Shown: positions 43,392 to 52,794, numbered from the stretch's first letter. The stretch: 64,000 bases of DNA from Roseivirga sp. 4D4 (GCF_001747095.1 NZ_MDGP01000001.1:3889001-3953000), one strand, 5' to 3'. The notes: generated from the letters alone by a model not told the origin. Numbers and translations: made by a program.

Positions 43392-44531
43392 TTATTTCAA
43401 TAACTCTCTCGAGATAACAATCTTCTGAATCTCGGACGTACCTTCGTAGATCTGAGTGATTTTTGCATCTCTCATCAGTCTTTCAACATGGTATTCTTTC
43501 ACGAAGCCGTATCCACCATGTACCTGCACCGCTTCAACAGTTGTATCCATCGCTACTTTTGAAGCATAGAGCTTGGCCATTGCACTTGCCTTGGCAAAGT
43601 CTTTCTTCTGATCCTTAAGATGTGCAGCTTGCAGACACAGTAGTCGTGCAGCCTCGATTTCGGTGGCCATATCGGCCAACTTGAACTGGATTGCTTGATG
43701 CTGACTGATCGGTTTGCCAAAAGCTTTTCTTTCTTTAGAATACGCTAAGGCCAATTCATAAGCACCTGAGGCAATTCCCAAGGCTTGCGAAGCGATTCCG
43801 ATTCTACCTCCATTCAAAGTCGACATGGCAAATTTGAAACCAAAGCCATCTTCTCCAATTCTGTTTTCCTTAGGAACTTTTACATCGGTAAACATCAAGG
43901 AGTGCGTATCTGATCCTCTGATTCCTAACTTATCTTCCTTTTTACCGACCACAAAGCCGTCCATTCCCTTTTCAACGATCAGACAGTTAATACCACGATG
44001 GCCTTTTTCTCGATCGGTTTGGGCAATGACTAAATAGATGGAAGCTGTATTACCATTGGTAATCCAGTTTTTTGTTCCATTGAGTAAATAGTGATCACCT
44101 TTATCTTCAGCAGTAGTTTGCTGTGAAGTGGCATCTGAGCCAGCTTCTGGTTCTGAAAGACAAAAAGCACCAATTTTTTCACCAGTAGCTAGTGGAGTAA
44201 GGTATTTTTGCTTTTGCTCTTCGCTACCGAATTTCTCAATTCCCCAGCATACCAAACTGTTGTTAACTGACATACAAACACTGGCAGAAGCATCAATTTT
44301 AGAAATCTCTTCCATAGCCAGTACATAGGAAACAGTGTCCATACCACCCCCTCCATATTTAGGGTCTACCATCATTCCCATAAAACCAAGCTCGCCCATT
44401 TTTTTGACTTGCTCAGTTGGAAATTTTTGGTGCTCATCTCTCTCAATAACACCTGGTAAAAGCTCTGTATTGGCGAATTCTCTGGCCGCGTCTCTTACCG
44501 CTATATGCTCTTCTGTTAACTCGAAATTCAT
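43392..44531 (-). CDS. Acyl-CoA dehydrogenase
   Basis: A 379-residue FAD-dependent acyl-CoA dehydrogenase that introduces the alpha-beta double bond in beta-oxidation or branched-chain amino-acid breakdown. Signatures: GAFCLSEPEAGSDA near 131, WITNG near 166, VQVHGGYGF near 338 and the catalytic Glu363 in YEGTSEIQ. Length and sequence resemble the short-chain/butyryl-CoA type. It is monocistronic, with a predicted promoter and a TetR-type palindrome right at its start. Acyl-chain preference cannot be read from the sequence. Confidence 0.94.
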   Translation of the reverse strand: MNFELTEEHIAVRDAAREFANTELLPGVIERDEHQKFPTEQVKKMGELGFMGMMVDPKYGGGGMDTVSYVLAMEEISKIDASASVCMSVNNSLVCWGIEKFGSEEQKQKYLTPLATGEKIGAFCLSEPEAGSDATSQQTTAEDKGDHYLLNGTKNWITNGNTASIYLVIAQTDREKGHRGINCLIVEKGMDGFVVGKKEDKLGIRGSDTHSLMFTDVKVPKENRIGEDGFGFKFAMSTLNGGRIGIASQALGIASGAYELALAYSKERKAFGKPISQHQAIQFKLADMATEIEAARLLCLQAAHLKDQKKDFAKASAMAKLYASKVAMDTTVEAVQVHGGYGFVKEYHVERLMRDAKITQIYEGTSEIQKIVISRELLK

Positions 44532-44542
44532 TAGAAACTATT

Positions 44543-44558
44543 TAACGAACGTTTGTTA
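44543..44558. promoter_or_regulatory. Palindromic operator at the acyl-CoA dehydrogenase promoter
   Basis: TAACGAACGTTTGTTA is an inverted repeat with a single mismatched pair, centred on AACGTT. It overlaps the predicted transcription start (about 44554) and lies 12 bases before the start codon. It is similar in type to the palindrome at the tetR promoter (half-sites ACGAAC versus ATGAAC), so a TetR-family repressor is the likely ligand. Confidence 0.6.
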
Positions 44559-44560
44559 GG

Positions 44561-44568
44561 CAAAGTTA
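44561..44568 (-). promoter_or_regulatory. -7 element of the acyl-CoA dehydrogenase promoter
   Basis: On the minus strand TAACTTTG matches the -7 consensus. No good TTG lies 18-20 bases upstream, so the promoter may be weak or activator-dependent. Confidence 0.5.
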
Positions 44569-44587
44569 ATCAATTCGTTAAAACTTG

Positions 44588-45280
44588 CTAGCGATCACCT
44601 AAGAATACCATAGCATAGTAGATCAGCATGGCCAGTGAACCTAGTGCCGCCACTAAATATGTTCTGGCAGCAGCGTCTAATGCATCTGTTGCCATATCAT
44701 GTTCTTTACCTTGCGTAATATTCCTTTGGTCCACCCAAGCCAGAGCTCTCTTGGTCGCGTCAAACTCTACTGGAAGCGTTACAAACGCAAAAAGAGTAAA
44801 GACAGCATAAACACCTACTATGAGTATTCCAGCCATTTCGTAAGGCAAAAACGAAGCACCTACACCAAAAATCATAATGAAGAATAGAATATTGAGTATT
44901 CTTCCACTCAAGGCTTGTAACGGAACTAGGGCTGATCTCATTTTTAGAGGCGCATAGGCTGTGGCATGTTGAATTGCATGACCACATTCGTGAGCAGCAA
45001 CCGCGGCTGCCATTACCGATCTACCCGCATAAACATCAGGGCTTAAGTTTACCGTTTTATCCAAAGGATTGTAATGGTCAGTCAACCTGCCTTGTACAGA
45101 AACCACTTGTACATCATCTATGCCATTATCTCTCAGCATAAGCTCAGCGACTTCTTTTCCGCTAAGTCCAATGGAAAGACCTACTTGTGAATATTTTTTG
45201 AATTTACGCTTGAGGCTGTTTTGAACAGCCCAGCTGACAATCATTATCCCTACAACTAATATTATAAATCCTCCAAACAT
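44588..45280 (-). CDS. Zinc metallopeptidase, YugP family
   Basis: A 230-residue membrane protease of the YugP/Zn_peptidase_2 family. It has an N-terminal membrane helix (residues 3-18), the metal motif HECGH at 97-101 (AAHECGHAIQHA), then two or three more hydrophobic helices (about 123-165 and 205-225) and the EFDATKRAL segment with a further acidic ligand. Length is normal. It lies 3 bases after hldE-C and is probably the last gene of a leftward group. Substrates are unknown; a role in membrane-protein quality control is a guess. Confidence 0.9.
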   Translation of the reverse strand: MFGGFIILVVGIMIVSWAVQNSLKRKFKKYSQVGLSIGLSGKEVAELMLRDNGIDDVQVVSVQGRLTDHYNPLDKTVNLSPDVYAGRSVMAAAVAAHECGHAIQHATAYAPLKMRSALVPLQALSGRILNILFFIMIFGVGASFLPYEMAGILIVGVYAVFTLFAFVTLPVEFDATKRALAWVDQRNITQGKEHDMATDALDAAARTYLVAALGSLAMLIYYAMVFLGDR

Positions 45281-45283
45281 ATT

Positions 45284-45763
45284 TTACTTCTTTATTTTCT
45301 CTATGATATTGGTGGTGGAGTAACCATTGACAAGGTCAATTGTCTCAACTGATCCACCATTCGCAATTACGCTTTTTGCACCTACAATGTTTTCCACTTC
45401 GTAGTCACTCCCTTTTACCAAAACATCAGGTAAAAGGTAATCTATTAATTCCTGAGGGGTTTCTTCCTCAAAAACTGTCACCCCATCAACAAAGGAAAGA
45501 GCGGCTAGCATTCTAGCCCTGGCTTCTTGATGATTCACGGGTCTGTTTTCACCTTTCAAAATCCTCACAGAGTCATCAGAGTTAAGGCCTATGACCAATT
45601 GATCACCAAAGGCACGTGCCTTCTCTAAATAGTCAATGTGCCCGAGATGTAATATGTCAAAGCATCCGTTCGAGAAAACGACTTTCTGACCGTTGGATTG
45701 CCAACTTTGAATCCTCTTTTTAAGTTCTTCTTGGCTAACTACCTTATGAGATGTCTGTTTCAA
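45284..45763 (-). CDS. D-glycero-beta-D-manno-heptose 1-phosphate adenylyltransferase (RfaE domain II)
   Basis: A 159-residue nucleotidyltransferase with [17 protein letters not shown] near residue 30, the HLGH motif being at 39-42, followed by [18 protein letters not shown] and [10 protein letters not shown] at the end. It corresponds to the C-terminal half of the fused HldE protein; the kinase half is separate and not in this window. It would make ADP-heptose for LPS inner core. The start overlaps the upstream flippase-like gene by 20 bases and the protease gene follows after 3 bases. Confidence 0.93.
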   Translation of the reverse strand: MKQTSHKVVSQEELKKRIQSWQSNGQKVVFSNGCFDILHLGHIDYLEKARAFGDQLVIGLNSDDSVRILKGENRPVNHQEARARMLAALSFVDGVTVFEEETPQELIDYLLPDVLVKGSDYEVENIVGAKSVIANGGSVETIDLVNGYSTTNIIEKIKK

Positions 45764-46754
45764 TTTCCTGCTCCTTCTTCCTAAAGTTAAGGATTAGCAA
45801 GCTTATAAAACCAATTAGTATAATGGCTACTACTTGCGATCCTTGTGAAATAATAGCAAAAACATAACCATCTTCGTAGACTATGCCAAATACGACAAGA
45901 ATACTGGCAACAAAGGCCTGGTAGGCTCCAATTCCGTTGTTCACAGGAGTAACCATGCCAAGACTTCCCATGACTAGAACTGCCACTCCTGCCATAAGTG
46001 ACATTTCGTCAGTCGGTCCGTAGCCAAAAGAGATCACATAGAGCATTAGAAAATAGAGAACCCAAATACCCACCGTTGATAGCCAGAACTGAATTGGACT
46101 CTTGATTTTGGCTATTGTCTTCATTCCGTTCATCAAGTTGATTATGAAGTCGATGAGCTTAGACAAAAAACCACTTTTCCTTTGAGGTCTTTTAGATTCG
46201 CGAATAAGCCAAAAGAGAAAGACTATTCCACCAAGTGCCAGAAGTACTAAAATTGGCCAGTATTGACTTACAAAAGGAACTTTAGCCTCTATGAAGTCAA
46301 TAAAAAAAGATTTTAACAGTTCGAATCTCATTAGAAGTAAGAAGATTGTAAGAAGGCCAAGCATAAAAAGATCCAAGAGTCGGTCGGTAAGTACTGTTCC
46401 TAATGAGAATGGGACGGGAATCTTATTGGTTCTTTTGAGTGTTGTACATCTCGTCACTTCTCCCAATCTAGGGATTGCCATGCTGGATAGATAGCCAATC
46501 ATTAAGGCTAGATATGATGTAAAAAGACTAGGCCTAAAGCCACCAGTATTCAATAATAGGTTCCATCTATAGGCTCTAAGTAGATGACTCAGAATCGAAA
46601 GAAAAACACTCAGGAAAATCCAGCCATAATTGAACTTTAGAATGGCATCAGAAGCCTTTTCCCAATCGACACTGCCTGAAGTTTTATATAGCACATAGCC
46701 AGTAAGGCCAATTGAGACAATGAACTTGAGGATATCTTTTAGCGCAATTCTCAA
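45744..46754 (-). CDS. Flippase-like (lysylphosphatidylglycerol synthase transmembrane region / UPF0104) protein
   Basis: A 336-residue integral membrane protein with about eight hydrophobic segments. The family landmarks are [19 protein letters not shown] near residue 58, [17 protein letters not shown] near residue 88, and [10 protein letters not shown] near residue 271. Members include the membrane domain of MprF, and many are uncharacterised flippase-like proteins. The neighbouring hldE-C suggests an envelope-lipid role here, but the substrate is unknown. It overlaps hldE-C by 20 bases and starts 7 bases after panD. Confidence 0.9.
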   Translation of the reverse strand: MRIALKDILKFIVSIGLTGYVLYKTSGSVDWEKASDAILKFNYGWIFLSVFLSILSHLLRAYRWNLLLNTGGFRPSLFTSYLALMIGYLSSMAIPRLGEVTRCTTLKRTNKIPVPFSLGTVLTDRLLDLFMLGLLTIFLLLMRFELLKSFFIDFIEAKVPFVSQYWPILVLLALGGIVFLFWLIRESKRPQRKSGFLSKLIDFIINLMNGMKTIAKIKSPIQFWLSTVGIWVLYFLMLYVISFGYGPTDEMSLMAGVAVLVMGSLGMVTPVNNGIGAYQAFVASILVVFGIVYEDGYVFAIISQGSQVVAIILIGFISLLILNFRKKEQEIETDIS

Positions 46755-46761
46755 GTCGACT

Positions 46762-47109
46762 TTATGACAGTTTATTGTCGTTATCTGGGAAAACTATTTT
46801 AGGTGTATGCGATTTGGCCGATTCAAAGTCCATAATACCGTAAGATACAATAATGATCACATCTCCAACTTGGACTTTTCTGGCCGCAGGCCCATTTAGG
46901 CAAACAGTTCCGCTATCTTTATCTCCCTTTATGACATAAGTCTCAAAGCGTTCTCCGTTGTTCACGTTCACGATTTGCACCTTTTCGTTTTCTATGATAT
47001 TTGCCGCATTCATTAGCGTTTCATCTAATGTAATGCTTCCAACATAGTGCAGTTCGGCCTGAGTTACCTTGGCTCGATGAATTTTCGATTTAAATACCTC
47101 TATTTGCAT
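46762..47109 (-). CDS. panD: Aspartate 1-decarboxylase precursor
   Basis: A 115-residue pyruvoyl enzyme that makes beta-alanine for pantothenate. Self-cleavage occurs at Gly24-Ser25 in HYVGSIT, and the following residues ([11 protein letters not shown], then [27 protein letters not shown]) are canonical. It lies 26 bases after panC in the same direction. The final 15 residues ([15 protein letters not shown]) are a variable tail. Confidence 0.95.
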   Translation of the reverse strand: MQIEVFKSKIHRAKVTQAELHYVGSITLDETLMNAANIIENEKVQIVNVNNGERFETYVIKGDKDSGTVCLNGPAARKVQVGDVIIIVSYGIMDFESAKSHTPKIVFPDNDNKLS

Positions 47110-47135
47110 TTCTCCTCCTCAAAACGAGCGCAAAA

Positions 47136-47984
47136 CTAAGAAATTAACATCAAGTTATCTATCAATCTAACCTGACCAATATTCGCGGCTATGCACAAAG
47201 CGACTTTTTTTTTCTCTTTAGTAGCGTCCGTGGTTTTGAAATCATCGGTATTGATGATTTCAAAATACTCAAGTGCTAAACGCTCAGAAACATCGAATAG
47301 TTCTTGAACTTCTTCTTTGACTAATTTGATATTTCCTCCTTGTAATAGCCTCTCTTGAGCCATTCTCAAGGACTGATGTAATAAGGCAGCGTCAGATCTT
47401 TCGGCTGCTGAAAGGCGCATGTTCCTTGATGACATGGCCAAGCCATTTGATTCCCGGGCTGTGGAGACCATGTTTAATTGGATTGGGTAATTCAATTGAT
47501 CGACCAGCGATTTGACTATGAAGAACTGCTGAAGGTCTTTTTGTCCAAAAAATGCGTGATTAGGTTGAATGATGTTGAAAAGCTTGGAGACAACCAACGC
47601 TACACCATCAAAATGTCCAGGTCTAAATTCTCCTTCTAGTTGATCGGCTATGCCGTCAAATGAAATTTTCAATTGGGGTTTACTCGGATAGATTTCCTGA
47701 CCATCGGGAAGAAAGAGAACATCACATTCGGCACCTATTAATTTCTCTACGTCTTCATCAAGAGTTTTGGGGTAATTCTTGAGGTCTTCAGGATTGTTGA
47801 ATTGGGTAGGATTTACGAAAATACTTGCGATCGTAAAGTCACAATTTTCCTTTGACGCTTGAATCAATGAAAGATGTCCCTGATGCAAAGCCCCCATGGT
47901 TGGCACAAACCCAATGGACTTGCCTTCAGACCTAATACCTTGAAGTACGTCTCTAACCTCAATTATGGTCTTGCAGATATTCAT
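47136..47984 (-). CDS. panC: Pantothenate synthetase
   Basis: A 282-residue ligase joining pantoate and beta-alanine with ATP. The nucleotidyltransferase motif is HQGH at 34-37 within FVPTMGALHQGHLSLI; other landmarks are SIFVNPTQFNNPEDL, FGQKDLQQFFIV and SSRNMRLSAAER. With panD it gives two steps of pantothenate synthesis in one leftward operon. It is divergent from the GT5-domain gene; the 139-base gap contains the promoter of that gene. Confidence 0.96.
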   Translation of the reverse strand: MNICKTIIEVRDVLQGIRSEGKSIGFVPTMGALHQGHLSLIQASKENCDFTIASIFVNPTQFNNPEDLKNYPKTLDEDVEKLIGAECDVLFLPDGQEIYPSKPQLKISFDGIADQLEGEFRPGHFDGVALVVSKLFNIIQPNHAFFGQKDLQQFFIVKSLVDQLNYPIQLNMVSTARESNGLAMSSRNMRLSAAERSDAALLHQSLRMAQERLLQGGNIKLVKEEVQELFDVSERLALEYFEIINTDDFKTTDATKEKKKVALCIAANIGQVRLIDNLMLIS

Positions 47985-48071
47985 AATGACTTTTAACGGT
48001 AATTAACGCTGTCCGAGAGACAACATATAGCCTTTTTCTGTAAAATTGAATGATTTTTGACCCAAATTCCG

Positions 48072-48079
48072 TAATTTTG
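48072..48079 (+). promoter_or_regulatory. -7 element upstream of the GT5-domain gene
   Basis: TAATTTTG followed by TGG fits the -7 consensus; TTG is found only at imperfect spacing (23 or 12 bases). The start point would be about 35 bases before the ATG at 48124. Confidence 0.45.
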
Positions 48080-48123
48080 TGGCTCTTTTTCAAAGAAGAG
48101 ATTTCATTTAATTTCCATTAAGT

Positions 48124-48936
48124 ATGTCAAAATTAAGAATTCTGTACGTTGCAAGTGAAATTCAGCCATTTCTACAAACGTCTGAGGTGTCAGACTTTGT
48201 TAGAAAATTACCTCAAGCCATGCAGGAGAGGGGTATGGAGATCAGAATTTTAGTGCCACGTTTTGGGCTCATTAACGAGAGAAAGAATCGTTTACACGAA
48301 GTAGTTAGACTTTCAGGGATTAATATCGCTGTTGGAGAGGAAGAAAAGCCACTTGTTATCAAGGTTGCTTCGATTCCTAATGCAAAGCTTCAGGTCTATT
48401 TTATAGACAACGAAGACTATTTCCATAGAAAGACCGTTTTCTACGACAAAGAGGATAACTTCTATGAAGACAATGACGAAAGAGCCATTTTCTTCTGTAA
48501 GGGAGTTTTAGAAACCGTCAAGAAATTGGGCTGGGCACCTGACATCGTTCACTGTAATGATTGGATGACTAGTCTTATTCCAATGTATCTAAAGACTACC
48601 TATAAGAACGATCCAATCTTTCAAAATACACGTTCTGTCTTCACTATTTATAATAATGACTTTGCGCACCAGTTCAAAGATGATCTATTGGACAAAGTTA
48701 AGATGATGGATATTGACGATAGTATGTTGCAAAATTTGAAATCAGCTGATTTTGCTGGTTTCATCAAGACAGGAGCTGAATATGCCGATGCCGTGATTAG
48801 GGCAGAGGAAGAAGCCAGTGAAAGCTTGAATAACTTGTTTACCGAAATTGAACAAGGTAGAACTGTAAGTACAATTGAAAAGGACGATAACTTTTTAGAC
48901 TCCTATTTTAACCTATATAATGAACTTGTTGGCTAA
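48124..48936 (+). CDS. Stand-alone GT5 (glycogen/starch synthase) N-terminal domain protein
   Basis: A 270-residue protein that matches only the N-terminal half of glycogen synthases (usually about 480 residues). It begins LRILYVASEIQPFLQTSEVSDFVRKLPQAM. The ADP-glucose motif KTGGLADV of active enzymes is replaced by QTSEVSDF, and the DVVHAHDWHAGL motif is DIVHCNDWMTSL. The C-terminal GT-B half with the nucleotide-sugar site is absent. Catalysis is therefore unlikely; carbohydrate binding or regulation is an inference. Such short proteins occur next to panC and DUF4270 in other Bacteroidota. It overlaps the DUF4270 gene by 17 bases. Confidence 0.85.
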   Translation: MSKLRILYVASEIQPFLQTSEVSDFVRKLPQAMQERGMEIRILVPRFGLINERKNRLHEVVRLSGINIAVGEEEKPLVIKVASIPNAKLQVYFIDNEDYFHRKTVFYDKEDNFYEDNDERAIFFCKGVLETVKKLGWAPDIVHCNDWMTSLIPMYLKTTYKNDPIFQNTRSVFTIYNNDFAHQFKDDLLDKVKMMDIDDSMLQNLKSADFAGFIKTGAEYADAVIRAEEEASESLNNLFTEIEQGRTVSTIEKDDNFLDSYFNLYNELVG

Positions 48937-50224
48937 GATTAGAATATATGGGGCTCTGTTACTGAGCCTCATTATATTTAATTCTTGTGAGGAGAAGGGT
49001 GATTTCGGATTGAGTTCTGATGATGTAGAACCAATCGAATTCAATTCAGAGAATATTTCATTAAGTACTGGTATTGTATGGCTTGATTCCATCAATTCAG
49101 CCAACCTATCGCGCATTTTTGTCGGAGAGCATTCTGGCTCTGATTTTGGCGATATGACTGCCAAGGGTTATATCGGGCTAGACCTCAACGAGAATAGTCA
49201 TCCTGTACTTACAGCTGATGATATTCTGGATTCCGTTAAGATTAACTTTGGGATCAATTTTCTTTATGATACATCTGCTGTCAATAGAGCTCTTAACTTA
49301 AGAGCCTATAAAATTGGCGAAGCATTTCCATCTGATAGGTATATAACCAGAAGTGAGTTAATTCAATCAAATGAACTAATTGCTTCCGGAGATGTACAGA
49401 TTGATAATTTCGACTCTGTTTATAGTATTGATGCTGAGTTAAGCTGGGCTCAGGAAATCTTTGATGGTATTAGAGATGACAACGCCACATTCGATACCCA
49501 GACAGCTTTTGACGCATTTTTTCCGGGCTTTGTCCTTCGACATGAGGGTAGCTCCGAAAATATCTTTGGGATAAATACCGGAGCTAACTTTGAGGTGGTC
49601 TTCTATTATTCTGTCCCGCTTACCGATGGAAGTGGAAATATTGCTAACCGAACCATCACAATGACTGGTGTGGCACAGCCAAGTTTTCATCATTTCACTT
49701 CCGATCGCTCAGCGACAAACTTTGCTTTCGTTCAAGAAACTAGTGTGGAGTACAATCAGGTTTCACAGCTGGTAGTTCAATCGGGAATTGGATTAGTCAC
49801 TAAGCTTGATTTATCGGACTTAGAACGGTTTGCCAATGTGAATGATGGGGCAATAGTAAACTTAGCAGAGATGACTATAGGCCCCATTGGAGAATTACCT
49901 GCAGGTGTTTCTCCACCAACCACTTTGCTTCTTTTAATCACAGATGATAGGAATACGGTAATTAGTGATGGTGGGGCACTCAGAGCAATTCAGGAGGATG
50001 GTGTGAACATTATCTCACAGAATTTTCCTCTTCAGTTAAGGTATAATGAGACCGATAGAACCTACACAGCCTCAATTACATCCTATGTAAGGGCTTATTT
50101 GAATGATGTATTTAGACGGAATGATGTCTTCATTTATCCGGCAAATATGAATTTGTCTACAAATGGCTTTACTCTGGAACTTGACAACCTTGAAATTAAG
50201 ATTTTCTTCTCTCAACTGAGGTAG
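48920..50224 (+). CDS. DUF4270 lipoprotein
   Basis: A 434-residue lipoprotein of the DUF4270 family. The signal has a lipobox FNSC with Cys23, then GDFGLSSDDVEPIEF. The mature region is beta-rich with repeated LN/YN strands and ends VFRRNDVFIYPANMNLSTNGFTLELDNLEIKIFF. DUF4270 is restricted largely to Bacteroidota; its role is unknown, but it lies at the cell surface or in the periplasm. Its start overlaps the end of the GT5-domain gene by 17 bases, so the two may work together. glmS follows after 43 bases. Confidence 0.85.
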   Translation: MNLLAKIRIYGALLLSLIIFNSCEEKGDFGLSSDDVEPIEFNSENISLSTGIVWLDSINSANLSRIFVGEHSGSDFGDMTAKGYIGLDLNENSHPVLTADDILDSVKINFGINFLYDTSAVNRALNLRAYKIGEAFPSDRYITRSELIQSNELIASGDVQIDNFDSVYSIDAELSWAQEIFDGIRDDNATFDTQTAFDAFFPGFVLRHEGSSENIFGINTGANFEVVFYYSVPLTDGSGNIANRTITMTGVAQPSFHHFTSDRSATNFAFVQETSVEYNQVSQLVVQSGIGLVTKLDLSDLERFANVNDGAIVNLAEMTIGPIGELPAGVSPPTTLLLLITDDRNTVISDGGALRAIQEDGVNIISQNFPLQLRYNETDRTYTASITSYVRAYLNDVFRRNDVFIYPANMNLSTNGFTLELDNLEIKIFFSQLR

Positions 50225-50267
50225 CCATTCTTATTATTATTACTTTTCGAAAAAGGCGGATAAAACT

Positions 50268-52103
50268 ATGTGTGGAATTGTTGGATATATAGGAAAAAGA
50301 GAAGCTTACCCAATTATTATAAAGGGTTTACAAAGACTTGAATACCGTGGATACGACAGTGCTGGGGTGGCACTATTGAATGGTAACTTGAATGTATACA
50401 AGAAAAAAGGTAAGGTTGCTGACCTTCATGATTTTGCCAGAGACAAAGACCTAAGTTCTTCAATTGGCATAGGTCATACGAGGTGGGCTACCCATGGTGA
50501 GCCCAATGATACTAACGCACACCCGCATGTCTCTATGGGTGGAAAATTAGCAATGATCCATAATGGTATTATTGAAAACTATGCTGCTCTAAAGACAGAT
50601 TTACTATCTAAGGGGTATACCTTTCAAAGCGAAACAGATTCCGAAGTTTTCATAAATTTTGTCGAGGATATCTACCTAAATACTAAAGTGGACTTGGCCG
50701 AGGCAGTAAGACTTGCCTTGAATAAAGTTGTAGGTGCCTATGCTATCGCGATTGTCTCGTTAGAAGATCCTAATTTATTAATTGCGGCCAGAAAAGGCAG
50801 TCCTTTAGTGGTTGGTTTGGGGAAAGATGAATTTTTCTTGGCCTCAGATGCCACCCCAATTATAGAATACACGAACGAGGTCGTTTACCTAGACGATCAG
50901 GAGATCGCCATTATCAAAGACAATAATCTTACAATCAAGAATATCGAAGACGTAGAAATGAAGCCCTATGTCCAAACGGTAGACATAGAGTTAGAGGCAA
51001 TTGAAAAAGGTGGGTATGATCATTTTATGATCAAGGAGATCTTTGAACAACCAAAATCTGTCGGTGATTGCCTGAGAGGAAGGCTTAATGCAAAAGAAGG
51101 TCACCTTCACTTGGGAGGAATTCACGACTATACTAACAAGATATTAAATGCAGACCGTATCTTGATTTTGGCCTGTGGCACATCTTGGCATGCTGGATTG
51201 GTAGCCGAATATATCTTCGAAGAATTCTGCCGTATTCCTGTAGAAGTCGAATACGCATCTGAGTTTCGCTATCGAAACCCTATTGTGGGTGAGAAAGATA
51301 TCGTTATTGCTATCTCTCAGTCTGGTGAGACTGCCGACACACTGGCTGCCATTGAATTGGCAAAGTCGAAGGGAGCCACTATTATTGGCGTTTGTAATGT
51401 TGTGGGCTCTTCTATTCCTAGAGCTACCCATGCCGGTTCATATACCCATGCCGGACCTGAAATAGGTGTTGCCAGTACTAAGGCCTTTACTGCACAAATT
51501 TCTGTGCTTACAATGATGGCACTAATGATCGCCCAGAAGAAAGGTACATTGTCTGAGCGTGATTTTAGAGGATTACTAGTTGAGTTAGAGTCTATTCCTG
51601 ATAAGATTGCAAAGTGCCTGGATTTAAACCCTCAGATTGAAATGATTTCTGAGAAATTTAAAGATGCGACTAACTTCCTATACTTAGGTCGTGGCTATAA
51701 CTTCCCAGTAGCACTTGAAGGGGCACTTAAGCTGAAAGAAATCTCTTATATCCATGCTGAAGGATACCCAGCTGCAGAAATGAAACACGGGCCAATTGCT
51801 TTGATTGATGAGAACATGCCTGTGGTATTTATTGGAACTAAAGACTCCTCTTATGAGAAGATCGTTTCGAATATTCAGGAAGTAAAAGCTAGAAAGGGAG
51901 AAGTTATTGCAGTGGTGACGGAAGGAGATACTGAGATTGCTGAAATCGCAGATCACATTATTGAAGTGCCGCATACACATGAAGCATTGATGCCACTTGT
52001 ATCAGTAATACCGCTTCAACTTTTGTCTTATCATATTGCGGTTATGAGAGGCTGTAATGTTGATCAGCCTAGAAACTTGGCCAAGTCGGTTACCGTAGAA
52101 TAG
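50268..52103 (+). CDS. glmS: Glutamine-fructose-6-phosphate aminotransferase
   Basis: A 611-residue amidotransferase that makes glucosamine-6-phosphate for peptidoglycan and LPS. The glutaminase domain starts with Cys2 in MCGIVGYIG and contains LEYRGYDSAGVAL and GHTRWATHGEPN. Two SIS domains follow with LACGTSWHAG and ISQSGETADTLAAI, then ASTKAFTAQ, and the end PRNLAKSVTVE is the canonical C-terminus. Length is normal. It may be read with the upstream DUF4270 gene. No ribozyme-like leader is seen. A hairpin terminator follows. Confidence 0.97.
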   Translation: MCGIVGYIGKREAYPIIIKGLQRLEYRGYDSAGVALLNGNLNVYKKKGKVADLHDFARDKDLSSSIGIGHTRWATHGEPNDTNAHPHVSMGGKLAMIHNGIIENYAALKTDLLSKGYTFQSETDSEVFINFVEDIYLNTKVDLAEAVRLALNKVVGAYAIAIVSLEDPNLLIAARKGSPLVVGLGKDEFFLASDATPIIEYTNEVVYLDDQEIAIIKDNNLTIKNIEDVEMKPYVQTVDIELEAIEKGGYDHFMIKEIFEQPKSVGDCLRGRLNAKEGHLHLGGIHDYTNKILNADRILILACGTSWHAGLVAEYIFEEFCRIPVEVEYASEFRYRNPIVGEKDIVIAISQSGETADTLAAIELAKSKGATIIGVCNVVGSSIPRATHAGSYTHAGPEIGVASTKAFTAQISVLTMMALMIAQKKGTLSERDFRGLLVELESIPDKIAKCLDLNPQIEMISEKFKDATNFLYLGRGYNFPVALEGALKLKEISYIHAEGYPAAEMKHGPIALIDENMPVVFIGTKDSSYEKIVSNIQEVKARKGEVIAVVTEGDTEIAEIADHIIEVPHTHEALMPLVSVIPLQLLSYHIAVMRGCNVDQPRNLAKSVTVE

Positions 52104-52104
52104 C

Positions 52105-52133
52105 ATTAAAAAGGGAGTTCAACTTCCTTTTTT
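52105..52133 (+). terminator. Terminator of glmS
   Basis: The stem AAAAGGGAGT/ACTTCCTTTT (one G-T wobble) with a 3-base loop, followed by T residues. It overlaps by two bases the stop codon of the facing 3HCDH-like gene. Confidence 0.7.
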
Positions 52134-52794
52134 ATGCCGATAGATAGGCTTTTTTCAACAGAGGGCAGATTTTGTATCTCTCCTCTTTGGTGTCTTCATA
52201 GAGGGCCTCGAGCAACTCATAGATATTTCGAACACCGATTACGTTACACCATTCAAATGGGCCATAGGGGTAATTGGTCCCAAGTTTCATTCCTTGGTCT
52301 ATATCTTCTTTTGTGGCGGTACCTTCCTGCACTGTATAAAAGGCTTCATTGATAATCATAGAAACTATTCGCGGGGTTACCATACCTACTCTGTCATCAA
52401 CTATTTCAAGGTCTGTCCCTATTCCTTTACAAATGTCTCGTAGTTCTTGAAGATTGTCTTGGTTTAGGAGACTAACTTCTAATATCTCTCTGTCGATAAA
52501 AGTAGGAAGTCCATTAAATCCAAAGACGGTGTTACTCGACTCCTTTTCTTGAAAATAGGACAGTTCAGCCAAGGAGATTTTAGGAGAATTAATGAAGAGG
52601 GTTAAACCCTCACTTTCTTGGTAATTGGAGAATAACTCTGGTTCGTCACCAACGAAAAAATCGAAGATCGCATCAAAAGCAGGAAAAGAGGAGTGGAACT
52701 GATAGTTAGTATCTAAAGTCAAATCATTCGTAGCGCCAAACTTTTTTTCGAATTCAGCGAAATCTCCCTCAGTACCAATAACCAGAATCTTCAT
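52132..52794 (-). CDS. 3-hydroxyacyl-CoA dehydrogenase-like protein with degenerate N-terminal domain
   Basis: A 220-residue protein. I chose the ATG at 52794 (MKILVIGTEGDF), six codons after the upstream ATG, because the promoter puts the start point near 52805. The C-terminal half has the 3HCDH dimerisation-domain pattern: DRVGMVTPRIVSMIINEAF, then ATKEDIDQGMKLGTNYPYGPFEW and IYELLEALYE. The N-terminal half is short and lacks the GxGxxG nucleotide-binding motif of normal enzymes (about 290 residues), so NAD-dependent activity is doubtful. It faces glmS and is divergent from ridA. Confidence 0.78.
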   Translation of the reverse strand: MKILVIGTEGDFAEFEKKFGATNDLTLDTNYQFHSSFPAFDAIFDFFVGDEPELFSNYQESEGLTLFINSPKISLAELSYFQEKESSNTVFGFNGLPTFIDREILEVSLLNQDNLQELRDICKGIGTDLEIVDDRVGMVTPRIVSMIINEAFYTVQEGTATKEDIDQGMKLGTNYPYGPFEWCNVIGVRNIYELLEALYEDTKEERYKICPLLKKAYLSA

